Shown here: piece by piece, positions 23,290-32,574 of the stretch
Numbering within the stretch: the first letter of the stretch is position 1
Layout: every line of letters begins with the position of its first letter
Source of the DNA: an uncultured Metabacillus sp.
GTDB lineage: Bacteria > Bacillota > Bacilli > Bacillales > Bacillaceae
Reading direction: 5' to 3'
DNA: 64,000 nucleotides
Assembly (NCBI RefSeq): GCF_947503125.1
Contig: NZ_CANNCR010000006.1
Location: forward strand, 1-64,000
The notes under the pieces: model-generated
The model's database searches: none
Told to the model about the DNA's origin: nothing
What the model saw: the letters and a program-made list of their open reading frames with translations, nothing else
Program-made: the position numbers and the translations under genes

Positions 23290-23418
23290 ATACGTTAAGA
23301 AAGCATAAATTTGCAGCGCAGGAGAAAATTCGACGCAGTGGCAAATTTTAAGAATTAAGTATAAGTGCAACTAGGCAGTCGCACTGCGCCAAAGGCTTGG
23401 CGCCAGCAAAGTTTTCTT
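23290..23418. repeat. Intergenic repeat, family B copy 1
   Basis: This begins TATACGTTAAGAAAGCATAAA and ends near GTTTTCTTT, sharing both ends and several internal blocks (TCGAC, GGC-CAATTTTAA type, TGCAACTA) with 36514-36650. The centre differs. It abuts family A copy 2, making a 300-bp block without genes. Confidence 0.7.
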
Positions 23419-23589
23419 TATAATATCAGAATATATATTTTCTTAACATAGCTTGCGTTTCTGAATCTAGCTCCAGGCGCCATCGGCTCGAGGTCATAAG
23501 TCAAACAGGAATTGAAGGTAAAGTACACCTTCTATTCCTGTTCGCCTTATGCTTGTCGCCGATAGGCAGGCGCCTTGCGCTTTTTTTAT
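23419..23589 (+). repeat. Intergenic palindromic repeat, family A copy 2
   Basis: This is nearly identical to 10485-10660; I see only a 2-base length difference in an AT run near the start. It has the same nested hairpins and CGCTTTTTTTAT end. It lies directly downstream of yyaC (minus strand), so it may serve as a 3' structure for that gene. Confidence 0.9.
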
Positions 23590-23600
23590 GTTGGTTTGAA

Positions 23601-24224
23601 TTAGTTAATAATAGAATTTTGTTCAGTAAACAGGCTGTCCTGGATTGTACGCCGTTTTTCTACATATCTTTTTTCAGCTTCAATTAAGCCTTTAGAAATG
23701 ACCTTAGCCATGCTCATAACAAGATGTAATCGTGTGTTTTGTAAGACGAAAAATTCCATAAATCCGCTGACATTTACAATGCCTGTGATATGCATATTTC
23801 CAACAGCTGGAAGATCTTTATTTACTCCAGCACCAGGTTTAATTGAGCCTTCAGCAACTTGAACGAAGCCAACACTGCTTAAGCGACCCAAACATGCATC
23901 AATTGCAATGATAAATGGATTTTTATGTTTATCTTTAATAAATTCCAATGTTTCTTTTAAATTAACAGCATGTACAGGATCCTTCAGGGTACCGTAGACA
24001 TGGAAATGTGATAATGCTTGTTGAATGTTATAGCCTATTAACGGACCTAAACAATCTCCAGTTGACCGATCTGTTCCAATACAGACGATCACTATGGGCT
24101 TTATTGTGAGCTTTGGCAAATGCTCATTAATATGATTTGATATGAGTTCGATCGCGTGCTGATCTTCATAATAAATTCGATCTTGTTTTTTTTCAGATTG
24201 AAAAAGTCCGGTTTTTAGATTCAT
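23601..24224 (-). CDS. yyaC: Spore protease-like protein YyaC
   Basis: A 207-aa DUF1256 protein related to the germination protease GPR. Conserved parts are IVIVCIGTDRSTGDCLGPL (about 43-61), IAIDACLGR (about 105) and GNMHITGIVNVSGFMEF (about 142). ATG 24224 (MNLKTGLFQ) has a GGGAGTGA site; an in-frame ATG 60 nt upstream lacks one. In B. subtilis yyaC is next to spo0J and is expressed in the forespore. It is divergent from the next gene. Confidence 0.92.
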   Translation of the reverse strand: MNLKTGLFQSEKKQDRIYYEDQHAIELISNHINEHLPKLTIKPIVIVCIGTDRSTGDCLGPLIGYNIQQALSHFHVYGTLKDPVHAVNLKETLEFIKDKHKNPFIIAIDACLGRLSSVGFVQVAEGSIKPGAGVNKDLPAVGNMHITGIVNVSGFMEFFVLQNTRLHLVMSMAKVISKGLIEAEKRYVEKRRTIQDSLFTEQNSIIN

Positions 24225-24323
24225 AGAATTCACTCCCACATCATAGTAGTAACAGTATACGGAAGAATGTTCATTTCTATACATCTTCGTTTCAATTTGG
24301 ACAGCCTTAAGAGGTGAGAGAAA

Positions 24324-25337
24324 ATGAAGTCAGGGTTTAAATGGATGTTTTTAATTTTAGGAACGATTATTGGCGCAGGGTATGCCTCTGGCCGGGAAAT
24401 ATGGCAGTTTTTTGGGTTTGAAAGCGGACTTGCCATTTGTATTTTTACTGTTATTTTCATCATCGCTGTGTATGTCATTATGAAAATAAGTTATGAAGAG
24501 AGATCCAATCACTTTTTTCCGGTATTAGAAAGATTAGTAGGTAGAAAGCTTTCCTATGTTTATGATGTCTTGATTGTGGTGTATCTTTTTAGTACGACCA
24601 TTGTTATGATCGCTGGAGGCGGTGCTACACTTGAAGCCTTTTTTGTTCCCTATTGGGGGGGAATCCTGTTTTTTTCAGTCTTATTAGTCCTTCTCTTCCT
24701 AAGTAATATAAATGGGATTATTCGACTCAATGTTTTCATTATTCCAATGCTGGTACTGGGATTGATTTATGCATTACTAACATTCAATTTTTCAAACCAC
24801 CATTCTTGGATGCTGGATTTAACAAAACAATATAATTGGCCTTCAGCCTTTACGTTTACCTCACTTAACATATTGCCATTAATTGCCGTATTATCTGCAA
24901 TCGGCAAGGAAATGAAAGACCTTAAGGAAGCGAAAATAGCGAGTATCGGGAGCGGTATTGTCTTAGGTGTGATTTCATTTATTTACAATGAAACATTGGT
25001 GCAAATGGCGGATTATTTAGCAGAATATGAAATTCCTTTATTTGCTATTTTAAATGGTTCGCCATTTGCTGTGTTTCTCTTTATGTCGATTATGCTTTGG
25101 CTTGCCATTTATACAACAGCAGTTTCAGGTATTTTTGGACTTGCTTCGAGATTTAAGGAGATCTCTAATTTGCCATATTGGGTAATGGCTTTTGTCTTTG
25201 TCTTGCTGATGATTCCATTTACCAGCTTTGGATTTTCCAATCTTGTTGCTATTTTATACCCGTTATACGGGTTAATTAATCTTTATCTCCTTGTATCCAT
25301 CTTACTATATCCAATCATGGGCCGCTATCGTACGTGA
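24324..25337 (+). CDS. YkvI-type multispanning membrane protein
   Basis: A 337-aa protein with about ten hydrophobic helices. The first helix ends in GTIIGAGYASGREIWQFF, the glycine-rich break seen in YkvI and in APC-fold transporters (inference from the motif). ATG 24324 has a GAGGTGAGAG site. Substrate unknown. It is divergent from yyaC, with a 99-bp gap that must hold both promoters. A strong terminator follows. Confidence 0.82.
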   Translation: MKSGFKWMFLILGTIIGAGYASGREIWQFFGFESGLAICIFTVIFIIAVYVIMKISYEERSNHFFPVLERLVGRKLSYVYDVLIVVYLFSTTIVMIAGGGATLEAFFVPYWGGILFFSVLLVLLFLSNINGIIRLNVFIIPMLVLGLIYALLTFNFSNHHSWMLDLTKQYNWPSAFTFTSLNILPLIAVLSAIGKEMKDLKEAKIASIGSGIVLGVISFIYNETLVQMADYLAEYEIPLFAILNGSPFAVFLFMSIMLWLAIYTTAVSGIFGLASRFKEISNLPYWVMAFVFVLLMIPFTSFGFSNLVAILYPLYGLINLYLLVSILLYPIMGRYRT

Positions 25338-25358
25338 AGAAGTTTAAAAAATAGGAAA

Positions 25359-25418
25359 GACTGACTCATAGATTATCAATTTTGGATGGATAATCTTTGC
25401 CTGAGTCAGTCTTTTTTT
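25359..25418 (+). terminator. Terminator of the YkvI-type gene
   Basis: GACTGACTCA pairs with TGAGTCAGTC (10 bp), with an inner GATTATC/GATAATC stem and a final TTTTTTT. Confidence 0.92.
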
Positions 25419-25587
25419 GGTATAAAATAAGCAAGTACATGAATGTAATGGTAATATTTTTCGTGCTGCTTTATGAAAGTTCCTTTTTTAAACGAGTGTT
25501 ATGATAGAGTATAATAAGCTATGAAAATAATGTTTATTCCAGCATGGCAGCCATTTTAAAAATAGATTAGTGAAAAGGGTGATAAGG

Positions 25588-26457
25588 TTGAATATCATTG
25601 AGGATTTGTGGAAGGACTTTTATCAATACATTACAGATGCACAACTATGGGTGAACATAGGACAAGGGTTATTAAAGATTGTTTTGGTTCTAGTCATTTC
25701 ATCTGTTTTTATTCGAATCGGAAAACTTGCCATTGGCAAGATCTTTTTATTCCGCGGGAAATCACCAATCCGTATTTCTGAACGAAGAGAAAATACACTT
25801 ACAAAACAATTGGAAAACATTTTGACATATGTTGTTTATTTCGTTGCCATCATTATGGTGCTGGAGACATTAACGATAAATGTTGGGGCTTTGCTTGCTG
25901 GAGCAGGTATTGTTGGACTTGCTGTAGGTTTTGGCGCACAAAGTCTTGTAAAGGATATTATTACAGGTTTCTTTATTATTTTTGAGGATCAATTTTCTGT
26001 TGGCGACCATATTCGTGTTGCAAACTTTGAGGGAACTGTAGAAGAAATTGGACTAAGAACAACAAAAATTAAAAATTGGACTGGAGAACTCCATATTTTA
26101 CCAAATGGGAGTATTGTAGAGGTTACAAATTTTTCTATTCATAATAGTATGGCTGTTGTTGATGTCAGCATAGCATATGAAACGGACATACCTATGGCTG
26201 AACGTGTAATCCAGGAATTATTAGATGAAGTTCCAGAGAAATATGAAGGGGTTGTGAAACCGCCTGAACTGCTTGGTATCCAAACTTTAGGAGCTTCAGA
26301 GGTGATTATGCGCGTTGTCTGTGAAGTGGAGCCAATGCGTCATTTTGCCATCGCGAGAATGCTGCGCAAAGATATTAAATTGCGTTTAGATGAACACGGA
26401 ATTGAAATTCCATATCCTAAAATGGTTATGTATAACAAAAAAGAACAAGTTGGTTAA
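25588..26457 (+). CDS. MscS-family mechanosensitive channel
   Basis: A 289-aa small-conductance mechanosensitive channel. The N-terminal helices end in the pore helix ALLAGAGIVGLAVGFGAQSLVKDIITGFFII (residues about 110-140; Gly/Ala pattern of MscS TM3). The beta domain begins FEDQFSVGDHIRV, and ILPNGSI follows. TTG 25588 is preferred, with AAGGGTGA 9 nt upstream; a GTG six codons earlier (25570) is the alternative. It releases solutes on hypo-osmotic shock. A DUF951 gene follows after 16 bp. Confidence 0.93.
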   Translation: MNIIEDLWKDFYQYITDAQLWVNIGQGLLKIVLVLVISSVFIRIGKLAIGKIFLFRGKSPIRISERRENTLTKQLENILTYVVYFVAIIMVLETLTINVGALLAGAGIVGLAVGFGAQSLVKDIITGFFIIFEDQFSVGDHIRVANFEGTVEEIGLRTTKIKNWTGELHILPNGSIVEVTNFSIHNSMAVVDVSIAYETDIPMAERVIQELLDEVPEKYEGVVKPPELLGIQTLGASEVIMRVVCEVEPMRHFAIARMLRKDIKLRLDEHGIEIPYPKMVMYNKKEQVG

Positions 26458-26473
26458 GAGCGGAGGGGAAAAT

Positions 26474-26680
26474 ATGATGGAAAAGGAATTTGGACTAAAT
26501 GATATTGTCGAAATGAAGAAGCAGCACCCATGTGGGACAAATCGCTGGAAAGTGATCCGGTTAGGGATGGATATTCGCATTAAATGCGAAGGCTGCGGCC
26601 ATAGTGTCCTCATTCCTCGAAAAGAGTTCACACGAAAGATGAAAAAGGTACTTGTCAAACACGAAGAAACGAATGGGTAG
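26474..26680 (+). CDS. DUF951 small protein
   Basis: A 68-aa protein (MMEKEFGLNDIVEMKKQHPCG...). It matches DUF951: KKQHPCGTNRWKVIRLGMDIRIKCEGCGHSVLIPR. Three cysteines in CG and CEGCG could bind metal or nucleic acid (inference). The start ATG 26474 (or 26477) follows GGAGGGG. It is conserved beside the MscS gene and yyaE/ychF in Bacillus. Function unknown. Confidence 0.9.
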   Translation: MMEKEFGLNDIVEMKKQHPCGTNRWKVIRLGMDIRIKCEGCGHSVLIPRKEFTRKMKKVLVKHEETNG

Positions 26681-26698
26681 GGTGAAGGGATAGAGGCA

Positions 26699-28708
26699 AT
26701 GAAACAAGTATTTAAGTCATCCTGTCCGTTAAACTGCTGGGATAGCTGCGGCTTTGAAGTAACAGTTGAGGATGGAAAAGTAACAAAGGTTGAAGGAGAT
26801 AAGGAGCATCCGATTACCCAAGGGAAAATTTGCGGCAGAGGAAGAATGCTGGAGGCGAAGACAAATTCCTCGGAACGATTAACAACCCCATTAAAAAAGG
26901 TGAATGGGAGATTTATTGAGATCTCTTGGGAACAAGCGTTGGACGAAGTTGCTGGAAAAATGAGAGAAATTAAAAAGATCCATGGTCCAACAGCGATTTT
27001 GCATAGCCATGATTATGCTAATAATGGGCTGTTAATTAACCTTGATAAGCGCTTCTTTCATTGCTTTGGCGGTGTAACGGAGTTAGTCGGCAGCATCTGC
27101 TGGGGATCGGGTATTGAAGCTCAAACATGGGATTTCGGCAGTTCATTTAGCCATGCTCCGGATGACATTTTTCATAGCAAGCATGTTGTGATTTGGGGTA
27201 GAAATGTAGCAAGAACGAATATGCATTTATTTCACTATTTACAGGAAGCGAAAAAGCGGGGAGCAAGCATTACCGTTATAGACCCGATTTTTAATGCAAC
27301 GGCGAAAATCGCCGATCGTTATCTATCCATCAAACCTGGAATGGATGGATTAGCTGCAATCGGTGTTATGAAATATTTGATTGCAGAAAATAAGCAGGAT
27401 CAAACATTTATTGATCACCATACCATAGGCTATCATGACCTTTTAGCATTATTAGATAGCATAAAGATGGATGACATTTTAGCTCAGGCTGAGATGACCT
27501 TTGATGATATAAAATATTTAGCCTCCTTATATGCGGATGGACCGACCTCGACATATATAGGGTTAGGTATGCAAAGATACGCAAATGGCGGCAATACAAT
27601 CAGATTAATTGATGCATTAGTTGCAGTTAGCGGGAATATTGGAATTCCTGGGGGTGGTGCTAATTTTGGCAACCTGCAGGTAGGCAGAAGCTTTCAAATG
27701 GACGGGCTTACATTGCCACATAAAAAAGCAGCTTCAAGACAATTTCCTATGATGAACCAGGCAGAAGCAATTTTATCAGCCAAAAATCCAGAAATTAAAA
27801 TGATCTTTGTAACATGTGGTAATCCGCTTGCCCAGGTTCCTAATTCCACTAAGGTTAAACAGGCATTTGAATCTGTTGAGACTCTTGTAGTTGTCGATCA
27901 TTTTTTAACAGATACAGCCGAACTTGCTGATTATGTATTGCCAACAACAACTGTTTTTGAGGAAGAAGATATCTATTATTCTTCTATGTATCATCATTTT
28001 GTCAATTATGGGGAGAAGCTTGTGGAACCGCCTGGAGAGGCCAAATCAGATTTGTGGATTTGGACACAATTAGCGGAGCGTTTAGGGTTTGGAGAGGCGT
28101 TTCATATGTCGCGGACAGAGTTTTTAGAAATAGGACTTTTCGATTTAAACAAGCATGGCATCACATTGGAAAGGTTAAAAAAAGAAAAACGGCTGCCGCT
28201 CCCTGTTCAACACGTTCCATGGGAAACAAAAGAATTTTTAACGCCTACTGGAAAATTTGAATTCACCTCTTCCCTTGCAGAAGTAAAGGGTTATGAAGGG
28301 AAACCGGTTTATCTCCCGCCAAAGGAGTCAAGTATAACCAATTCTGCATTGGCTAGGAAGTACCCGTATCAGCTTTTATCGATCCACCCTTCACGGTCAA
28401 ACCATTCACAGCACTATATCTTAATTAAGGCATTACAGATGGTTAAAATTGAAATCTCAGAGGATATTGCTAGTGAAAAGCAAATAGAAGATGGTGATTC
28501 TGTCACCATCTATAATGATCGAGGAAGGCTATCAGGGATCGCCAAGATCATGAAGCAGGCTCATCCTCGAACGATTAATGTCGATGAAGGACAATGGCAT
28601 AAATTTGGCGGCTCTGTCAATTTACTTACGTCAGACGGTCTTTCAGATAATGGCTTAGGCAGTGTGTTATATGATTGTTTAGTTAATATCAAAAAATCAA
28701 TTGGATAA
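26699..28708 (+). CDS. yyaE: Molybdopterin oxidoreductase YyaE
   Basis: A 669-aa molybdopterin-guanine-dinucleotide oxidoreductase. The N-terminal Fe4S4 motif is Cys9-x3-Cys13-x3-Cys17 with a fourth Cys in KICGRG (about 45). Further signs are GSICWGSGIE (about 133), IWGRNVARTNMH and the C-terminal Mo-bis-MGD domain (NDRGRLSG, about 605). There is no Tat signal, so it is likely cytoplasmic. B. subtilis YyaE has the same length and place. The electron acceptor and substrate are unknown. Confidence 0.93.
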   Translation: MKQVFKSSCPLNCWDSCGFEVTVEDGKVTKVEGDKEHPITQGKICGRGRMLEAKTNSSERLTTPLKKVNGRFIEISWEQALDEVAGKMREIKKIHGPTAILHSHDYANNGLLINLDKRFFHCFGGVTELVGSICWGSGIEAQTWDFGSSFSHAPDDIFHSKHVVIWGRNVARTNMHLFHYLQEAKKRGASITVIDPIFNATAKIADRYLSIKPGMDGLAAIGVMKYLIAENKQDQTFIDHHTIGYHDLLALLDSIKMDDILAQAEMTFDDIKYLASLYADGPTSTYIGLGMQRYANGGNTIRLIDALVAVSGNIGIPGGGANFGNLQVGRSFQMDGLTLPHKKAASRQFPMMNQAEAILSAKNPEIKMIFVTCGNPLAQVPNSTKVKQAFESVETLVVVDHFLTDTAELADYVLPTTTVFEEEDIYYSSMYHHFVNYGEKLVEPPGEAKSDLWIWTQLAERLGFGEAFHMSRTEFLEIGLFDLNKHGITLERLKKEKRLPLPVQHVPWETKEFLTPTGKFEFTSSLAEVKGYEGKPVYLPPKESSITNSALARKYPYQLLSIHPSRSNHSQHYILIKALQMVKIEISEDIASEKQIEDGDSVTIYNDRGRLSGIAKIMKQAHPRTINVDEGQWHKFGGSVNLLTSDGLSDNGLGSVLYDCLVNIKKSIG

Positions 28709-28724
28709 AGAATGCTGTTTAAAT

Positions 28725-28760
28725 AGGGTCAGTTCCCAAAACGGGGGACTGTCCCCTTTA
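28725..28760 (+). terminator. yyaE terminator
   Basis: AGGGTCAGTTCCC pairs with GGGACTGTCCCCT imperfectly around a short loop, followed by TTTATTT. Confidence 0.75.
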
Positions 28761-28854
28761 TTTGCTTGTTTTTTATCCATTTACTATCTATAATTGTTGA
28801 AGATTGATTAGAATTCGGACAAATTTTTTTGTTTCATAATAGAGGAGTGGGAAT

Positions 28855-29955
28855 ATGGCATTAACTGCTGGTATTGTAGGTCTTCCTAATGTTGGAAAAT
28901 CAACATTATTTAACGCGATTACACAAGCTGGTGCTGAATCAGCAAACTATCCATTTTGTACAATAGATCCTAATGTTGGGATTGTAGAAGTGCCTGATGA
29001 GCGTCTGCAAAAGCTAACAGAGCTTGTAAACCCTAAAAAGACGGTGCCTACTGCGTTTGAATTTACTGATATTGCTGGGATTGTTAAAGGTGCCAGCAAA
29101 GGAGAAGGATTAGGGAATAAATTCCTTTCCCATATTCGCCAAGTGGATGCAATTTGTCATGTTGTACGTTGTTTTGCCGATGAAAATATCACCCATGTTT
29201 CTGGTAAGGTTGATCCAATTTCTGATATCGAAACGATTAATCTTGAGCTGATTTTAGCTGATTTAGAAACGGTTGATAAGAGAATTGACCGCGTAGCAAA
29301 ACTTGCAAAGCAAAAAGAAAAAACAGCTGTTTTTGAGCATGAGATTTTAGTAAAGCTTAAAGAAGCGTTTGAAAATGAAAAGCCTGCTCGTTCTGTAGAG
29401 TTTAACGAAGAGCAATTGAAATATGTAAAGCAATTGCATTTATTAACCATTAAACCTGTATTATATGTAGCAAATGTTAGTGAGGATGAAGTAGCGGATG
29501 CTTCAGAAAATCCATATGTCAAACAGGTTCGTGAGTTTGCTGCTGGTGAAAATGCAGAAGTAATTGTTGTCTGTGCAAAAATTGAATCTGAGATTGCTGA
29601 GCTTGAAGGGGAAGAAAAGGAAATGTTCCTTGAAGAGCTTGGAATTGAAGAGTCTGGGCTTGACCAGCTAATTAAAGCTTCCTACCATCTTCTTGGATTG
29701 GCAACATACTTTACAGCAGGCGAACAAGAGGTTCGTGCTTGGACGTTTAAAAAAGGCATGAAAGCCCCGCAATGTGCAGGAATTATTCATACAGACTTTG
29801 AAAGAGGATTTATCCGTGCTGAAACAGTTTCATATAATGACCTGTTAGCTGCAAAGTCAATGGGTGCTGCGCGTGAGGCAGGTAAAGTCCGTTTAGAAGG
29901 AAAAGAATATATTGTCCAAGATGGAGATGTTATTCACTTCCGATTTAATGTGTAA
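28855..29955 (+). CDS. ychF: Ribosome-binding ATPase YchF
   Basis: A 366-aa Obg-family P-loop NTPase that hydrolyses ATP. G1 is [12 protein letters not shown] (about 9-20), G3 is [10 protein letters not shown], and the C-terminal TGS domain ends [13 protein letters not shown]. It is full length. ATG 28855 follows AGAGGAGTGGG. This is yyaF of B. subtilis, in the same location before rpsF. A family A repeat follows. Confidence 0.97.
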   Translation: MALTAGIVGLPNVGKSTLFNAITQAGAESANYPFCTIDPNVGIVEVPDERLQKLTELVNPKKTVPTAFEFTDIAGIVKGASKGEGLGNKFLSHIRQVDAICHVVRCFADENITHVSGKVDPISDIETINLELILADLETVDKRIDRVAKLAKQKEKTAVFEHEILVKLKEAFENEKPARSVEFNEEQLKYVKQLHLLTIKPVLYVANVSEDEVADASENPYVKQVREFAAGENAEVIVVCAKIESEIAELEGEEKEMFLEELGIEESGLDQLIKASYHLLGLATYFTAGEQEVRAWTFKKGMKAPQCAGIIHTDFERGFIRAETVSYNDLLAAKSMGAAREAGKVRLEGKEYIVQDGDVIHFRFNV

Positions 29956-29968
29956 GATCGGGTAAATA

Positions 29969-30135
29969 AGGCGCTTACGCTTGTAATGTTTGAGAATAAA
30001 ACCATTCTACTTAGTTTTGGTGTCCAGCTCCAGCTCCAGCGCCTAGCCCCTCGAGGTCATAAGCCAATTTAGAATTGAAGGCAAAGAGCGCCTTCTATTA
30101 TTTGCCCAAGGCTGAACGAGGCGCTTGCGCTTTTG
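29969..30135 (+). repeat. Intergenic palindromic repeat, family A copy 3 (diverged)
   Basis: This shares CTCCAGCGCC, CTCGAGGTCATAAG, AGAATTGAAGG, CGCCTTCTATT and the terminal GGCGCTTGCGCTTTT with copies 1 and 2 but is clearly diverged. It fills most of the ychF-rpsF gap. Confidence 0.75.
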
Positions 30136-30227
30136 TTCTTTTTTTGTTAAAATACCTAATTGTGAGTAATTTATTTTAATTGCTCCTTGCCCATAATTGG
30201 GCCGTTTAGTCCAGAAGGAGGTGTAAG

Positions 30228-30518
30228 ATGATGAAAAAGTATGAAGTTATGTACATCATCCGTCCAAATATTGAAGATGAAGCTAAGAAAGCTTTAGTTG
30301 AGCGTTTCAACAACGTTTTATCTGAAAATGGTGCGGAAGTAGCTGAAGCAAAAGAGTGGGGAAAACGTCGCCTAGCATACGAAATCAATGATTTCCGTGA
30401 TGGCTACTATATGCTTCTTCAAGTTAACTCTGAAGCTGCTGCGGTTCAAGAATTTGACCGTTTAGCGAAAATTAACGAAGATATCATTCGTCACATCGTT
30501 GTTAAAAAAGAAGACTAA
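30228..30518 (+). CDS. rpsF: 30S ribosomal protein S6
   Basis: A 96-aa protein, [19 protein letters not shown]..., full length for S6. AGAAGGAGGTG lies before the first ATG (30228); a second ATG follows at once. First gene of rpsF-ssb-rpsR; in B. subtilis the operon has a DNA-damage-inducible promoter. Confidence 0.98.
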   Translation: MMKKYEVMYIIRPNIEDEAKKALVERFNNVLSENGAEVAEAKEWGKRRLAYEINDFRDGYYMLLQVNSEAAAVQEFDRLAKINEDIIRHIVVKKED

Positions 30519-30560
30519 TTTATAAATAATAGAAAAGATATTCAAAAAAGGATGGTTCTG

Positions 30561-31079
30561 ATGTTGAATCGAGTCGTACTAGTCGGAAGACTAACAAAAG
30601 ATCCAGATCTGCGTTACACACCAAGCGGAGTAGCTGTTGCGACATTTACTTTAGCGGTAAACCGTACGTTTACGAACCAACAAGGTGAAAGAGAAGCTGA
30701 CTTTCTTAACTGTGTGATTTGGCGCAAGCAAGCCGAAAATGTTGCAAACTTCCTTAAAAAAGGTAGTTTAGCAGGTGTTGACGGCCGGCTGCAATCACGT
30801 AGTTATGAAGATCAAACAGGCAAACGCGTTTATGTAACAGAGGTTGTTGCAGAAAGTGTCCAATTCTTGGAGCCTAGAAGTGCAAGCGGCGGAGGCGGCA
30901 ACAATAACTACAACAATAATAATAATAATTTTGGTGGGTATCCTGGCAATTCTGGAAATCAAAATCCGTTCGGTTCAGATCAAAATCAACGTAATCAAGG
31001 GCGTACAAGCTTTGATGACGATCCATTTGCAAACGATGGAAAACCTATTGATATATCTGATGACGACTTACCGTTTTAA
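30561..31079 (+). CDS. ssb: Single-stranded DNA-binding protein
   Basis: A 172-aa SSB. The OB fold covers residues 1-105 ([20 protein letters not shown]). A Gly/Asn-rich linker follows, including a run of Asn from AAT/AAC repeats around 30900-30930. The acidic tail DISDDDLPF is the docking peptide for replication and repair partners. ATG 30561 has AAAGGATGG; an upstream ATG at 30552 lies inside this site. It lies between rpsF and rpsR. Confidence 0.98.
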   Translation: MLNRVVLVGRLTKDPDLRYTPSGVAVATFTLAVNRTFTNQQGEREADFLNCVIWRKQAENVANFLKKGSLAGVDGRLQSRSYEDQTGKRVYVTEVVAESVQFLEPRSASGGGGNNNYNNNNNNFGGYPGNSGNQNPFGSDQNQRNQGRTSFDDDPFANDGKPIDISDDDLPF

Positions 31080-31104
31080 GTTTAAACATATATTCTAATC
31101 ATAG

Positions 31105-31365
<261 letters not shown>

Positions 31366-31370
31366 GTATA

Positions 31371-31409
31371 AAGCACAGATTGGACTTTTTCCGATCTGTG
31401 CTTTTTTAT
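31371..31409 (+). terminator. rpsF-ssb-rpsR terminator
   Basis: AGCACAGATTGG pairs with CCGATCTGTGCT (12 bp, one G-U), followed by TTTTTTA. Confidence 0.92.
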
Positions 31410-31595
31410 ACATTTGTAGATACATATTCCACGGTTTATAATTAGACATAATATTTCTCTTTTTACGATATACTAACACTATTTTAAGAGTAAATATGTA
31501 AGAAGGTATGTTGCTATTGTTTGTTGTGCCAGATGTTTGATTACAAGTGGAAGGTAGTCTAAAATAAAGCTTGATCCCCTTAAAGAAGAGGTGAA

Positions 31596-32540
31596 ATGAT
31601 GAGGCGGATTCATGTGATTACAGAAGGCGCCATTTTATTGGCTCTTTTCCTGGTTTTAATGCTCTTTTCGCTTTATGCACCATTTATAGGTACTGTCCTG
31701 CTGTTTGTCCTTCCTTTGCCATTTATTATCTTTACGATAAGACATGGTTTAGGTGTTTCATTGATGATGTTATTTGCTGGAAGTCTGCTGTCTATCCTAT
31801 TTGGTTCCATGACAAACATTCTGTTAGCATTCATGTTTGGATTAAGTGGATTAACAATGGGTATCTTTTATAAAAGAAAGCAATCAATAGGTGCTCTAAT
31901 TGGAGGAAGCTTAGCTTATACAATCGGCTTGGTTGTGATCTATATAGGAACCATTCTTATTCTTCAAATTGATATGATTAAAGACTCCATCTCTTTATTA
32001 GAGCAGTCAATCGAGCAATCAAAATCGATGTATTCATCACTAAATCCAGATGCTAATGTTGAGGAGCAATTTGAACAGCTTAAACAGGGATTAGATCTTA
32101 TACATATTTTAACTCCTACAATATTCGCGGCAACAGGAATGATGTTCGCTGTCATTAGCCATATCATCGCCGTACCTGTTCTTAAACGGTTGAAGGTTGG
32201 AGTTGCTCCATTAAAGCCATTCAGGTATTTGCGGCTCCCTCAAAGTTTATTCTGGTATTATTTAATTGTCTCCCTGCTAATTATGGTAAACATAGATCCA
32301 GACAGCTTCTATTATATGGCGCTGATGAATTTATATTTTATTCTGCAATTTTTCGTCCTGATTCAAGGATTCTCATTTGTATTTTACTATTCCTATCTGA
32401 AAGGCCTATCCAAGGCTGTGCCGATTATCGTTTTGACTGCATCATTACTTATACCAATCCTGCTTTATCTTGTTAGAATCTTAGGTATAATTGATTTATG
32501 CTTCCCTCTCCGTGGTAAAATAACAAAAAAAGTAAGATAG
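31596..32540 (+). CDS. yybS: DUF2232 membrane protein YybS
   Basis: A 314-aa protein with about eight hydrophobic helices and a polar stretch at about 130-165. The segments LLFVLPLPFIIFTIRHGLGV and GLSGLTMGIFYKRK match the YybS/DUF2232 family. ATG 31596 follows AGAGGTGAA. It sits directly upstream of gdpP, as in B. subtilis. Function unknown; it may be co-expressed with gdpP. Confidence 0.9.
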   Translation: MMRRIHVITEGAILLALFLVLMLFSLYAPFIGTVLLFVLPLPFIIFTIRHGLGVSLMMLFAGSLLSILFGSMTNILLAFMFGLSGLTMGIFYKRKQSIGALIGGSLAYTIGLVVIYIGTILILQIDMIKDSISLLEQSIEQSKSMYSSLNPDANVEEQFEQLKQGLDLIHILTPTIFAATGMMFAVISHIIAVPVLKRLKVGVAPLKPFRYLRLPQSLFWYYLIVSLLIMVNIDPDSFYYMALMNLYFILQFFVLIQGFSFVFYYSYLKGLSKAVPIIVLTASLLIPILLYLVRILGIIDLCFPLRGKITKKVR

Positions 32541-32574
32541 GATTCAGTGCCTAAAGAGGAGTTGATGAGAGCGG

